In this document: positions 29,421 through 38,917 of the stretch, in pieces | Position numbering within the stretch: position 1 is the first letter of the stretch | Layout of the letters: the number at the start of each line of letters is the position of its first letter | From: Schizochytrium sp. CCTCC M209059 | Taxonomy: Eukaryota > Sar > Bigyra > Thraustochytrida > Thraustochytriidae | Direction: 5' to 3' | Assembly (NCBI GenBank): GCA_000818945.1 | Contig: KN805374.1 | Location: 307,145 to 371,144, forward strand | DNA: 64,000 bases | Position numbers and translations under genes: made by a program | The notes under the pieces: model-generated | Databases searched by the model: none | Seen by the model: only the letters and a program-made list of their open reading frames with translations | What the model was told of the DNA's origin: nothing

Positions 29421-32400
29421 CGTGCCCCGTAAAACACGGATAGGCGCGTGTATTGTCCAGCCCTTGTTCGCTTCTTGGAGGTTTTTTCCCTCGTATTTGC
29501 GTTGTTCATGAAGGAAAAAATTCCATTGTATGATAACAAGGAACTGGAGCGCTAAAAAGACTTTTTGCTGTTAAACATTGAAGTTGCGTCTCGCTTTTGC
29601 GACCCTTTCTCCCTCTTGCGCGTACATCTCGCTTAGTCCGTGGATAAAATGTAGCGCAAGCATCGGCACTGCGCTTTCCGATTTTTAAATTTCTGATTGG
29701 GCACATGTCTCAAGCAACAATCAGCACAGTCGAAGGCCCTACATAAAGTAGCAGAGATAGCCAACAATTCGTTACGAGCCCTTTAAACATCCTCATCCTT
29801 TTTGTCCCGGTCCGCCGCGCGTTTGCGACATTAATGAAAGGGTTTCTCTCTCGCGGCGCCCTTGCTGCTTTCAAGATCGGCCGGCCAAGGCCTCTTGTTC
29901 CGAGTTGCTGCCACTATTGTGAGCGAAGCCACCTCCGTGCCTCCGCTGAGGCCACACAATCTCACCCACAGTACCCTTTGGGAGCTTTAAATTTCGGGCG
30001 GGGCTCTTCAAGTCTTCCAAGAGTATCCTTGAAGTACTTTTTCCGTTCTTTCCTCTATTTAACCAAAGAGGCAGGCTTGGATCGTCGGCACGATCCCAGT
30101 ACGAGTTCCCTCCTTCGGGGCGAGGCATAATGGTCCGCGGCCGGGACAAGACCGCGTGGGGCGCGCGCTTGAGCCAAACCAGCCCTCTCAAGAGCGACGA
30201 TGCAAAAGGCTTCGTTGCACCCATCCTGCAGTGCGCGGGCGGCTGCCGTTGGGCTCCACTTGCGACATCGGAGGCGGGCGACTGCCGCTGCCGGCACGGA
30301 TCTCGCTTGTGGCCTCGTTCTGGCTGATGGCAGAGGTCAGCGCAACGAGCCACAAGTTTTGTCACGGCGGCGCCAGCGTTTGTAACCTCACTACAACTGC
30401 GTCAAGGCTTCGGGCGTTGCCAAGCCAGCCTGATCGAGCCTGGGTCGTTACCCACGCCTCGGAGAGAGAGAAAGTCGGAGGCCAGGCTCGAGCTACCCGA
30501 CCTTTGCCGAGCGTCTCCCCTGGCAGGGCAGCGCATCGTGCTGGTGGCGATGGCGGGTGTTGTCGACAGCAAATCCAAGGAAGGGTCCCAAGATCACCCT
30601 TGCCTTGCAACCCGCCAGGGCGGTGCCCCTGCCGCCGCGTGCGACCCCTCTGACACGATCTCTCGAGGCTTCGCCTCCGCTTCCTCGCGGGCCCAAGGCA
30701 CTCGCGAGCGGCGAGACGTTTGCTCACGCATCTTGTCGCTGCCCGCGAGGCCGCCGGATCGCTCATAATTTAGCCGCAACCGCGTTCGCGTAGCTGCAGC
30801 TCGTGGAGTGGCTCCAGGCGTGAAAAGAAAGATTAAAGGAACCTCGGAGCCCATCGACGTCCACCTAGCCTCGCCGCGCTCGTGCTCGACGCCGGCAGTG
30901 GCCAGCGGTAGCGGCAGCAGCATCTGCAGGCTGCGTCAGGCGGCCGGGCCCTGCAGTGAGGAGCGCTGCTGCCGATTGCGGCCATTGAATGAATGGAAAA
31001 AGTCACGCGAACACGCCGCGGGAGTCGGAACTTCCTCCGCGGAAACAAGTACAGGCTCGCGCGCTCGCGTGCGGTTGGTTGCTCATAGCCTCGAGGCCTG
31101 TACTTGTTCATCATCCTACCTGTTCATGCCTGTGCTTGGTCTTCGATTAAGATGGCTGGCTTGGCCTGGGTGGCTTGGGGCGGGTCGCCGACAAACACCA
31201 TGCGCGGCCGCGCCGCGGCAAGAATTCGTGGTTGCAGTTTTTGTTTACTTGCTTGGTTGGAGACGGTGCGAGCTTGCGACCCCCGCGACGCCGCGCTGAG
31301 CCTTGGCGACGTCGGCAGCGGCCCCACGGAGCGTCAGACTCATTCGGTGCTCGATCGAGGCGGGCGACAGCGACCAGGGTGACTGGACTGGATGTGTCGT
31401 CGAACTGCAACTGTGGCCGCGGAGAAGCAATGCCTGTAAACACAGCCAACTATCATTGCCGATGCCAAGTGGGCGCAACTCGCAGTTGAGGGCATGTATA
31501 GAGACGGTTCTTGCTCTTGCTCTTGCACTACCCCAAGTGAAAGAAGAAGTCACGCAAGCCCATCTTTTTTTCTGTTGTGGAGCTCGCTAACGGACTCATC
31601 TTTACTCAATTGCCAGCAAATTGTCAGCCAGCAACAGCAGCCAGAATTTATGCGTGGATCTTGCCCGAAATCGACATTACCTTGCCGCTTTTGTGCATAG
31701 TAAAGATAGTGCATCGCAACTCCAGCCATGCTAGGTGCAGATCGAGCTTACCCTTGAACGTTGAATGGAAATGAACGCAACAGCTGCCTCCTTCCTTGCG
31801 CACACCACGTGGGGCCGCACGTCATGAGTCTGTTCTTCTGCGGCCACTCGCCGGGCCACCGACCAAGCTTCGTGGCTTCTGGAGCCGCTCCACCTCCGCC
31901 ACGGAGTCGCGGCCCCAGCTTGCGGTGCGCGCGCGCGAGAGGGAGAGAGAGAAAGCAAACGAGAGAGAGCCCGTGTAAAGCCGGCTGCGGCCGCGACGTG
32001 GTGTATAAGGTGTCATTCGTTCCCCACCACGGGGCTACTTCCTCGCCCCCCCTTCACCTAACCAAACCAGTTGCAAGTCAGAAGTATTTAAAAAAACGCA
32101 CTCACTCGCAACTCCTGCACCGCAGAGGATGTACCTCGACCGATGAAGGCAGCTGCGCAGGCCGGCTCACCTCCTCTCGCCTCGCAGCGAATCGAATTGC
32201 ATGGTATCGCATCGCATGGCATTGCATCGACTATGTGTGGCTTGGCCTTGTCAAGGCATTGTCGCGATCTCCCAGACGATTTTGCAAGAACCGAGCAGTC
32301 AGCCAGCCACGCTGGCGGACTGCCATTCTTGCCGCAACGGGCCTCCTCGCGAGATCTACTAGTAGCGAGAGCTTCTGCAAGCCACTTTTTGCACAGCGCG

Positions 32401-32619
32401 AGGAGAGCCATTTGCAAAGCATTTGTTCATCCAAACAATACATACATTCATGCATTCATCCAAAGGTTTCCCTGCTTCTCCTGAAGCGTGTGACGTAGTA
32501 TACCAACGAACCATTTTTCCGCTGTGCGCAAGGCAAGCATCGCGTCGCCTCCCGTGCGCCTTTGTTCTTCTGCGGTAGAACGACCCTAGTCAAGCGTAAA
32601 AGGGGGAAAAGGACCCACC
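29421..32619. other. gene-poor region (part 3), up to assembly gap
   Basis: No gene supported. It is mixed GC-rich sequence with few long repeats. A short GA tract at about 31937-31952 and poly-C near 32046 are the only low-complexity features noted. Confidence 0.5.
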
Positions 32620-32782
32620 NNNNNNNNNNNNNNNNNNNNNNNNNNNNNNNNNNNNNNNNNNNNNNNNNNNNNNNNNNNNNNNNNNNNNNNNNNNNNNNNN
32701 NNNNNNNNNNNNNNNNNNNNNNNNNNNNNNNNNNNNNNNNNNNNNNNNNNNNNNNNNNNNNNNNNNNNNNNNNNNNNNNNNN
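32620..32782. other. assembly gap (163 N)
   Basis: A run of N. Any open frame drawn through it is meaningless. Confidence 1.
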
Positions 32783-33315
32783 AGCAAAGCGTGAGCGAAG
32801 CCTGTCGCAGGGGAGAGAGACTCCACCAATCAATCAATCGATCAGGAGGAGATCGATCGACTACCCAAACAATCGCCCGCCCCCTCGGAAGACAAGACGA
32901 GCAAAGCTGGCCCTCCCCCTCGCTCCCTCCCTCGCTCCCTCCAACCCTCGCTTCCGCTCCGCGCTGGCCGCCTGCGCAGCGTCTCGAGCGAGCTCGCGTT
33001 GGTGCTTTTCCTGCCTGCGCTGCTTGGGCTCGAGCGCCTTGGGCTTGGGCTTGGGCTTGGCGAAGAGGCGGCACGTGCCGCCCCGCCTCGCATCGCTCGC
33101 TCCGTCGCGGTCTTCGCTCGCGCTTTCTCTCCCTCTCCGTCGCTCGCGCCTCCCCGCCGAGCCGAGCACTCCCCCCCCCCCCCGCGTCGCGTCTCGCAGG
33201 GCGCCAGGCCGCGACGCGCAGCAGGCCTCGTCTCGCGCGAGGGCGGCGCGGGTGCTCGGCGCCCCATCTTGGCGCGGGGCCTCGAGACGTTGCAAGGAGA
33301 GAGAGAGAGAGCAAG

Positions 33316-33363
<48 letters not shown>

Positions 33364-33685
33364 TGCCTTTCTTTGCCTTTCTTTGCCTTTCTTTGCCTTT
33401 CTTTCTTTCTCCGGCCACGGTCGCGCGGTTTTTCCGGGCTCGCAGCGGCGAGGCTCGTTAGTTACAGAAAGCGAACTTGGCCGAGCACAGCCGCCAGGAC
33501 CGACCGCGACGCGACTGGCGCCGGCCGCGCGAGACCCGCAACGCTCGCAAGCGGGGAGGCGAGGAACTCTCGACGCGGGTCACGGCGTCTGCGTTCAGCT
33601 TCGCGCGAACCGGGGTCGGTCAGGCCCAGCAGACGAGGAATAGCGAGCGAGCCCCAGGCAGCAGGAGCACCAGCAGGAGGCCAGC
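32783..33685. promoter_or_regulatory. upstream region of the kinase gene, with TTTC repeat
   Basis: GC-rich flank with a poly-C run (about 33171-33183), a GA tract, and a long TTTC repeat (listed separately). It ends in a CAG-rich leader before the kinase ATG. This is probably promoter and 5' UTR. Confidence 0.45.
33316..33411. repeat. (TTTC)n / (CTTTGC)n repeat
   Basis: TTTC units are followed by four CTTTGCCTTT-type units and then TTTC again. Together they cover almost 100 bases in the 5' flank of the kinase gene. Confidence 0.95.
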
Positions 33686-35737
33686 ATGTCGCGCGTGTAC
33701 GACGAGGACGCCGAGCGCAAGGTGGATACCGAGGTCTCGGAGAAGATGGAGGCCGGCAGGTATCATCGGGAGAAACGAAGGAGCGATCGCACAGCGCCAC
33801 GCATGACGCCCACGATGACATCGACGCCCTCGGCAATGGCGAGACCGGTGTTGCGGCGTCACGCAAGCAGCCCCACCGAAACGTCAGACAGCCACAACAA
33901 CGAATTTATTGGCTTTCAAATCCCTCGTCTGCGTAAATCCTCCTCGAGTAGTCGCACCGAGTGCATGGAGTTGGCTCTCGATATCGACGTGCCTTCACCT
34001 GGCACATCGCCGGAAACCCTCGAGTCCGCATACTACACGAGCGCCACCTCTGCACGCTCCATGGCGGTCTCCCCCCTCGATTTTGCCGAGAAAACCCCTC
34101 CCGCCGTCCCACCTCTGCCCTCAGCATCGTCCATGCGGAGTACTGGCTTTAAACGACTTGTACGCTCGCAAAGTCAGCCACGCCACGTCAATTTTGCGCA
34201 AGCATACGAGGCAGAAGACGGCGGCAGTGCAAATGAACACATTGGCAGTCTCGACTCTGCTATCTCTCCCGGTTTTGGCATGCACCGGCCACCAGCAAGC
34301 ATTGAGTGCATTACTTCAGGTCATGGAGGCGCGAGTGGAATTCCCGTGCCGAGTCCGCATCTAACGCCCGGGTCAGCCTCCTCGGCCTCGCCCTCTAATC
34401 CATTTCAGACATCTCGCATGGGCACGCCTCCGCGATTCACCTTTTCGGACCGCGACGTGGCTGGTCTGGAAAACGCCACAATGTCACGCCGCATCGCACT
34501 ACAGCCCCCACAGTCGCCGCAGACACCTGCGCGATTTTCGCCGTCCAAAAGGAGGCGCAACTTTGTACGCTCGCCCAGCCTGCGAGAGCTGCCGCGTACC
34601 ACGTCAGAATTCAACTCTCCAAGCGCACGCGTTACGCAGCACATGCGATCGCCAAGCAACCCAGACGGAACGCCCGCGAGAAACCCTCACGCTCGTCGAC
34701 GACGCGTCCACTCCTTGAACGAAGTCGCGTCCTTTGGACGCACCTCGGGCGCACGCGAAGAGACTCTCCGTACACCAGCTGTGCCGCCAAGTCCAGGACC
34801 GACGCGACTGCGTCCCGTGCACAGGGTCATTGACATCCCCGAGAAATCACCCCGCTTTGCCCCCACCCGCCCGGTGTTTAATCCAGATAATATTTCGATT
34901 GGCGGCAGCATTGGCAAGGGCTGCTTTGGCGATGTCTTTCGGGCGCTCGACACTAAAACGGGCGTGCAGTTTGCCGTTAAATATCTCTCGAGCCACGGCG
35001 ACGAGGAAAAGAGACGTGCCTTTGTCGAAGAAGTTCGCGTCATGGAGTCGCTCAGTCACCGGAACATTGTTCAATACCACGGATCCGTCTTTCACGAAGA
35101 TGACCACATGCTCGAGATCTATCTCGAGTACGTTCCCGGAGGCAGTCTCTCCTCGCTCATCAGGTCCTTTGGCGCGTTGAGCGACGACCTGCTCAAGAGC
35201 TACACGGCGCAAATGGTCGCAGGAATCCGCTATCTTCACGCGCGGGACGTTATCCATCGTGACATCAAGGCCGCAAATGTGCTTGTTACCATTGACGGCG
35301 TCTGCAAATTGGCAGACTTTGGCTGCAGTAAGCTGCTCTTTGACATGAACGAAGACGACAGGGATCAGACGCTGCAGCGCATTCGTGGCTCGGTGCCTTG
35401 GATGGCGCCCGAGGTCATTCAAGAGATCAAGTATCACTTTCCCGCTGATATTTGGTCTCTTGGGGCCACCGTCCTCGAAATGGCCTCGGGTGAACGTCCG
35501 TGGCCCGACATGAACACACAAGTTTCTATTATTGTCAAGGTCAGCCAAACCTTGGAAGGTCCACCCATTCCTGACCATCTTTCTGCATCTGTTCGCGACT
35601 TTCTTCAACCGCTCTTCTCGATCGACCCCTCGGAGCGCCCACTTGCGAGAGAGCTCGCGTGTCACCCCTTTCTCGCGCCACGGCCTTTGCCTACGCGATC
35701 GAGCTCTTCTTCGTTGACGCAACTGGACGCGCACTAA
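33686..35737 (+). CDS. MAPKKK-type (STE11/NPK1-like) protein kinase
   Basis: 683 residues from the ATG at 33686. The first ~395 residues are disordered and rich in Ser, Pro and Arg, with many SP/TP sites, as expected of a phosphorylated regulatory region. The kinase domain (about 403-660) is complete: glycine loop GKGCFGDV, AVK lysine K432, HRDIKAAN with catalytic D526, LADFGCSK with metal-binding D544, and WMAPEV. The gatekeeper and hinge region reads IYLEYVPGGSLSSLI, and together with HRDIKAANVLV and GSVPWMAPEVI this is characteristic of the MEKK/NPK1/STE11 group. It phosphorylates a downstream MAPKK, but which cascade it serves is unknown. No CRIB, SAM or other N-terminal domain is visible. 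It is a single exon. Confidence 0.93.
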   Translation: MSRVYDEDAERKVDTEVSEKMEAGRYHREKRRSDRTAPRMTPTMTSTPSAMARPVLRRHASSPTETSDSHNNEFIGFQIPRLRKSSSSSRTECMELALDIDVPSPGTSPETLESAYYTSATSARSMAVSPLDFAEKTPPAVPPLPSASSMRSTGFKRLVRSQSQPRHVNFAQAYEAEDGGSANEHIGSLDSAISPGFGMHRPPASIECITSGHGGASGIPVPSPHLTPGSASSASPSNPFQTSRMGTPPRFTFSDRDVAGLENATMSRRIALQPPQSPQTPARFSPSKRRRNFVRSPSLRELPRTTSEFNSPSARVTQHMRSPSNPDGTPARNPHARRRRVHSLNEVASFGRTSGAREETLRTPAVPPSPGPTRLRPVHRVIDIPEKSPRFAPTRPVFNPDNISIGGSIGKGCFGDVFRALDTKTGVQFAVKYLSSHGDEEKRRAFVEEVRVMESLSHRNIVQYHGSVFHEDDHMLEIYLEYVPGGSLSSLIRSFGALSDDLLKSYTAQMVAGIRYLHARDVIHRDIKAANVLVTIDGVCKLADFGCSKLLFDMNEDDRDQTLQRIRGSVPWMAPEVIQEIKYHFPADIWSLGATVLEMASGERPWPDMNTQVSIIVKVSQTLEGPPIPDHLSASVRDFLQPLFSIDPSERPLARELACHPFLAPRPLPTRSSSSSLTQLDAH

Positions 35738-35764
35738 TTTTCATTCTTATTTTGAACATTTGAT

Positions 35765-35935
35765 CCAAGGTCGAAACGACCATGTTTTCATGAGCTCGAA
35801 GCAATCAATTTCGTTTGAACTCCAAGCGACCAAACTTTCTTGTGCTCAAAGCAAAGCAAACACCTTTTCTTGAGCGAAGAGAAACAAAGTTTGTTAGAGC
35901 TCAAGGCAACCAAGCTTTCTTGAGTTTGAGCTCAA
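35765..35935. repeat. degenerate ~37-bp tandem repeat
   Basis: Four to five diverged units carry GAGCTCAAAGCAACCAAACT-like sequence followed by TTCTTGAG. The spacing is roughly 35-40 bases. It lies in the 3' flank of the kinase gene. Confidence 0.75.
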
Positions 35936-36108
35936 ATGTACATCGCTGAGATGACGCAAAAGCAACGTGCGCGCGCTGCTGTTCGAGCACAACTGCAAGG
36001 CCATAAGCGCGACAAAAGATCGTGATACGGTCCAAGCCTTCCACAAAGCTAATCAATGGCCATTTTCCCCAAATAATCATGAACAGAAACATAACTCTGG
36101 CTAAATTG

Positions 36109-36188
36109 CGTCCCGTTTTTCGGGACGGAAGTGTCGGCGAAAAGGTTTTGCCGAAACAGGGTGTAGTCTCGGCCCGAAAAACGGGACG
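36109..36188. repeat. nested inverted repeat / hairpin
   Basis: The arms 36109-36124 (CGTCCCGTTTTTCGGG) and 36173-36188 are perfect 16-base reverse complements. Inside them, GTCGGCGAAAA and TTTTGCCGA form a second, slightly bulged stem. AAAT occurs on both sides (36103-36106 and 36189-36192) and could be a target-site duplication. It may be a small MITE-like element or a structured 3' element. Confidence 0.75.
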
Positions 36189-36464
36189 AAATATCTACAA
36201 ATCAGAAAAGTCATTGAAAGAAATACCCTGCGGGGCTGAAGACCCCGCGATCTGAAGTGCGTTTTCAGTTCGAGCTGCAGTAAATTAGTGAATTATCAGT
36301 TATATTCAGTACCTTTCTCCGCGATGGAGGTCGCCATGGGGCCAACAAAACATGAACCGGATAGCTGGTCTTATGGAAAGCGTTCCTGTAGTAGAAGCGC
36401 ACTCTGTAAGCCCGTGCCACAAGCCGATAGTTTGATAACAGTAGGTCCTTTGCAAAAGTAGTCT

Positions 36465-36664
36465 CTGGGAGCATGGGCCTAGGTCCAGGGTCCACCTTGA
36501 AAAAGCTTGTTACCGGAACATTTCCTTTGCCCACGTCGACGCTTCACAGCTTGCAAACTTTTCTGGGAGCATGCGCCTAGGTCCGGGACCCACCTCGAAA
36601 AAGCTTGTTACTGGCCACGGAACATTTCCTTTGCGCATGTCGACGCTACGCAGCTTGCAAGCTT
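36465..36664. repeat. ~95-bp direct tandem duplication
   Basis: Copy 1 (36465-36558) and copy 2 (36563-36664) align throughout, sharing CTGGGAGCATG, CCTAGGTCC, GAAAAAGCTTGTTAC and GGAACATTTCCTTTG. Copy 2 has a short insertion (CTGGCCA-type) in the middle and several substitutions. Confidence 0.9.
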
Positions 36665-36723
36665 GCACTTGGCTGCCAGCCATTCCCCTGCTGTAAACTA
36701 CACACGCATCTTCCGGAAGCGAA

Positions 36724-37065
36724 CTAATTGTAGATTCTGCTCCCTTCAGCGCACCCGTCAGGACCGTTTTCGTTCAAGACAACCTCGAACGGCCTGCCTT
36801 GCTGAGCTGCCGACACAGTGGAAGCATAGCGGCCAAATGAGTGGATGCGCTTAGGCTTAGGCTTGCCGCCGCCGCCGTGCCCAAAAATGTGCGCGTGCGT
36901 GGCAACAGCTTCCACCTTGCTATCAAAGTCATGCACTCCCAAAACCTCAAAAAGAGCCTCTCGCATGTTTGGCCAAGCACCTTCGAGAGTCCGGACTCCC
37001 TCTTCCCCCTCGCTGTGGCCGCCATCGTCAGCTATCGCATGTAAGGGGTCATCCATAGGATACAT
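36724..37065 (-). CDS. out-of-frame continuation of the upstream gene
   Basis: A 113-codon open stretch directly follows and overlaps the end of the 379-residue gene, in a different frame. It reads from MYPMDDPLHAIADDGG through a Gly/Lys/Pro segment (GHGGGGKPKPKRIHSFGRYAS) to a TAG at 36724. Codon choice resembles true coding DNA. The simplest idea is that it is the real C-terminus of the upstream protein, separated by a one-base sequencing error, a mutation or a short intron that I could not place. It could also be non-coding. Confidence 0.45.
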   Translation of the reverse strand: MYPMDDPLHAIADDGGHSEGEEGVRTLEGAWPNMREALFEVLGVHDFDSKVEAVATHAHIFGHGGGGKPKPKRIHSFGRYASTVSAAQQGRPFEVVLNENGPDGCAEGSRIYN

Positions 37066-38171
37066 TTGAAAGTCCCTGCGCCGAGAATCTGCTCATAAGA
37101 GTTCATCAGCACTTGGAGCTTAAGAGAATCCGGAAGTGACAACGTCTGCTCGCTCAAGGCACGCATCAACCGCTTCACTTCAGACAGCATTGCGCGCACA
37201 AACTCCATGCGCCTCTCCTGAAATTGGTGCAGCTCGTACAGCTTTGCGCGATCATTGTTTTCAGCAGCAACAGCAGCGGCGGCGGCGGCGGCAGCGTCGG
37301 TCTTGCCGTCCATTTCCTTCAACGCGCTCTCCACAGCGTCGCTGTAAGCAGTGATGGGCATGAGCATTAGCGCACTGTCTTTGCCAAAGTCTGCAACCTC
37401 CGCAAACTGAGAGGCGTCATTCAGATCGAGGTGCTTGCCACAATAGTATAAGTGCCTCTGCCGAAGGAAGCCATCAGAGGAACCATTTGCGAGGGTCCTG
37501 AGCTCAAAGCCGAAAGTGTCCATGAATTCGTAAAGTGTGTGGTCAAACAGCAGCGCAGCCTTGGTCGTTTTCGCAACCGCGTTATTCTGCCGGAGGAATG
37601 ACTCGAGGACAAGAAGAGAAATCCGTTCGTCTGCAAAAAGCGAGCCTGGAGCCGTATGAGCGCCAAGAACTCTAGCATGCTTCTTCATCATGCTCAACAT
37701 GAGTGCGTCACTCGCTCCCTGTGCCCGAAGAGACAAAAGCATGCTGCTAGCGTCCAGGTAGCTTTTTCCGTGAAAGACGAGGAAGAGATCCATGGGCTGC
37801 GAACCCATGCGACAGTAGCTCGCAAAAGCAAGTGCATAAACTTCCTTGCAAACGAGGGTGTGGATTAGTGCCAAGAAGGCGGACATCTTGTAGAGCTCGG
37901 CTTTAATGAGGGTAAGAAGAGCGCGATTGAGAATGGCGCTCTCTTCGACCGGTGCATTCGATGCCTTTACACCAGCCATCACACGCGCTCTCAAACAGTC
38001 CACAATTATGATGAACTCCATCTCGGAATACGTTTGACCACCGCTACCCCTTCCTTTGGAGTGCTCAAGCAGTGTCTTTTCAAGAGCCTGGAGAGGTGTC
38101 ATCTCTTGCTTCTTTTGCTCACCCCCCATGACGCCCTTCTCAATGTTGCCACTTCTGGCTAGCTTGTCCAT
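37032..38171 (-). CDS. conserved-looking helical protein, unknown
   Basis: 379 residues from the ATG at 38171. It is mostly alpha-helical and cytosolic in character, with no signal peptide or membrane segment. Distinctive segments are YSEMEFIIIVDCLRARV, AELYKMSAFLALIHTLV, and ERRMEFVRAMLSEVKRLMRALSEQ. An interrupted poly-Ala run sits at about residue 295. The last ~10 residues, after ILGAGTF, look like a frame-shifted tail, and a plausible continuation lies in another frame (36724-37065). I do not recognise the family. Confidence 0.75.
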   Translation of the reverse strand: MDKLARSGNIEKGVMGGEQKKQEMTPLQALEKTLLEHSKGRGSGGQTYSEMEFIIIVDCLRARVMAGVKASNAPVEESAILNRALLTLIKAELYKMSAFLALIHTLVCKEVYALAFASYCRMGSQPMDLFLVFHGKSYLDASSMLLSLRAQGASDALMLSMMKKHARVLGAHTAPGSLFADERISLLVLESFLRQNNAVAKTTKAALLFDHTLYEFMDTFGFELRTLANGSSDGFLRQRHLYYCGKHLDLNDASQFAEVADFGKDSALMLMPITAYSDAVESALKEMDGKTDAAAAAAAAVAAENNDRAKLYELHQFQERRMEFVRAMLSEVKRLMRALSEQTLSLPDSLKLQVLMNSYEQILGAGTFKCILWMTPYMR

Positions 38172-38917
38172 GAAGAAAGAGATAGAGAGGAGTGGAGGAC
38201 GCTTTTTGCTTTACTTTGCTTGTTTGTTTGGCGTCGATTCGGGCAGTCAGTGGTCGTGGTCAGTCAGTTAGTCGATCTCTCTAAAATGCAAGGACAATAA
38301 CGTGTTTTTTCTCGGAAAAATGAATATATAAGTTACCAATACCGCAACTCGCATCACGAATACATTGAATGAAAGCACGCGAAAACAAGGGCGATTCGAT
38401 GCGTTGTTCTCAGCGCCTTTGCTCACGTTGCGAGTGACAGAAATCGCCATCTATGCTCACAGCGCTACGTATGTTTGCCTACGTCGTCCATATATCAATT
38501 TTCTTCCGGCTTTTTCATTCCAGGACTCAATCTCAACAAGGAAAATAGCCACCGTCTTACGAGCTGTCGTGACTACTGCAAAGATGCCGTGCCACAAGCT
38601 TCGATACGAAACGCCAACGGAGAGGTTCTGCAAAACAAGTGCAACATGTTGAGTAGCCCCTTGATTGGCCATCGCCGTACCCGCTCAAAAAAGCGTTGGT
38701 CATCCTTTCCACAAAGGTGGAGAGCGACCCTTGTGTGACCCAAGACCAAAGCAGAAGGAGGAGGAGGAAGATCGCCTCTTCAGCTCTCATCGTCATCGAC
38801 GAAGAAAAAACGCGCAAGACACAAGGAGAAAAGCAAGACAAGAAACACGGTCCGCAAAGCGAAATTGTGTTGAGGCCATAGGGTTCGAAAATAGGAGAAA
38901 CTCCAGCACAAGATCAC
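38172..38917. other. intergenic, nothing firmly recognised
   Basis: 746 bases between two leftward genes. A 77-residue minus-strand peptide that starts at an internal ATG (MRAEEAIFLLLLLLWSW) has a signal-peptide-like N-terminus but no support beyond that. The region should include the promoter of the 379-residue gene and the 3' UTR of RPS3A. Confidence 0.4.

Larger units (their letters stand above)
35738..36723. other. intergenic with three repeat structures
   Basis: 986 bases hold a degenerate ~37-bp repeat, a nested hairpin and a ~95-bp tandem duplication (each listed separately). No gene is supported here. Confidence 0.6.

Noticed and set aside
32562..33461. Open frames running through the first gap
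   Set aside because: They depend on translating N, and the part after the gap reads through TTTC repeats.
20209..33685. tRNA, 5S rRNA or snRNA genes in the gene-poor block
   Set aside because: I looked for B-box-like GTTCRANYC and known snRNA words and saw no convincing set. Weak or unusual RNA genes could still be missed by eye.
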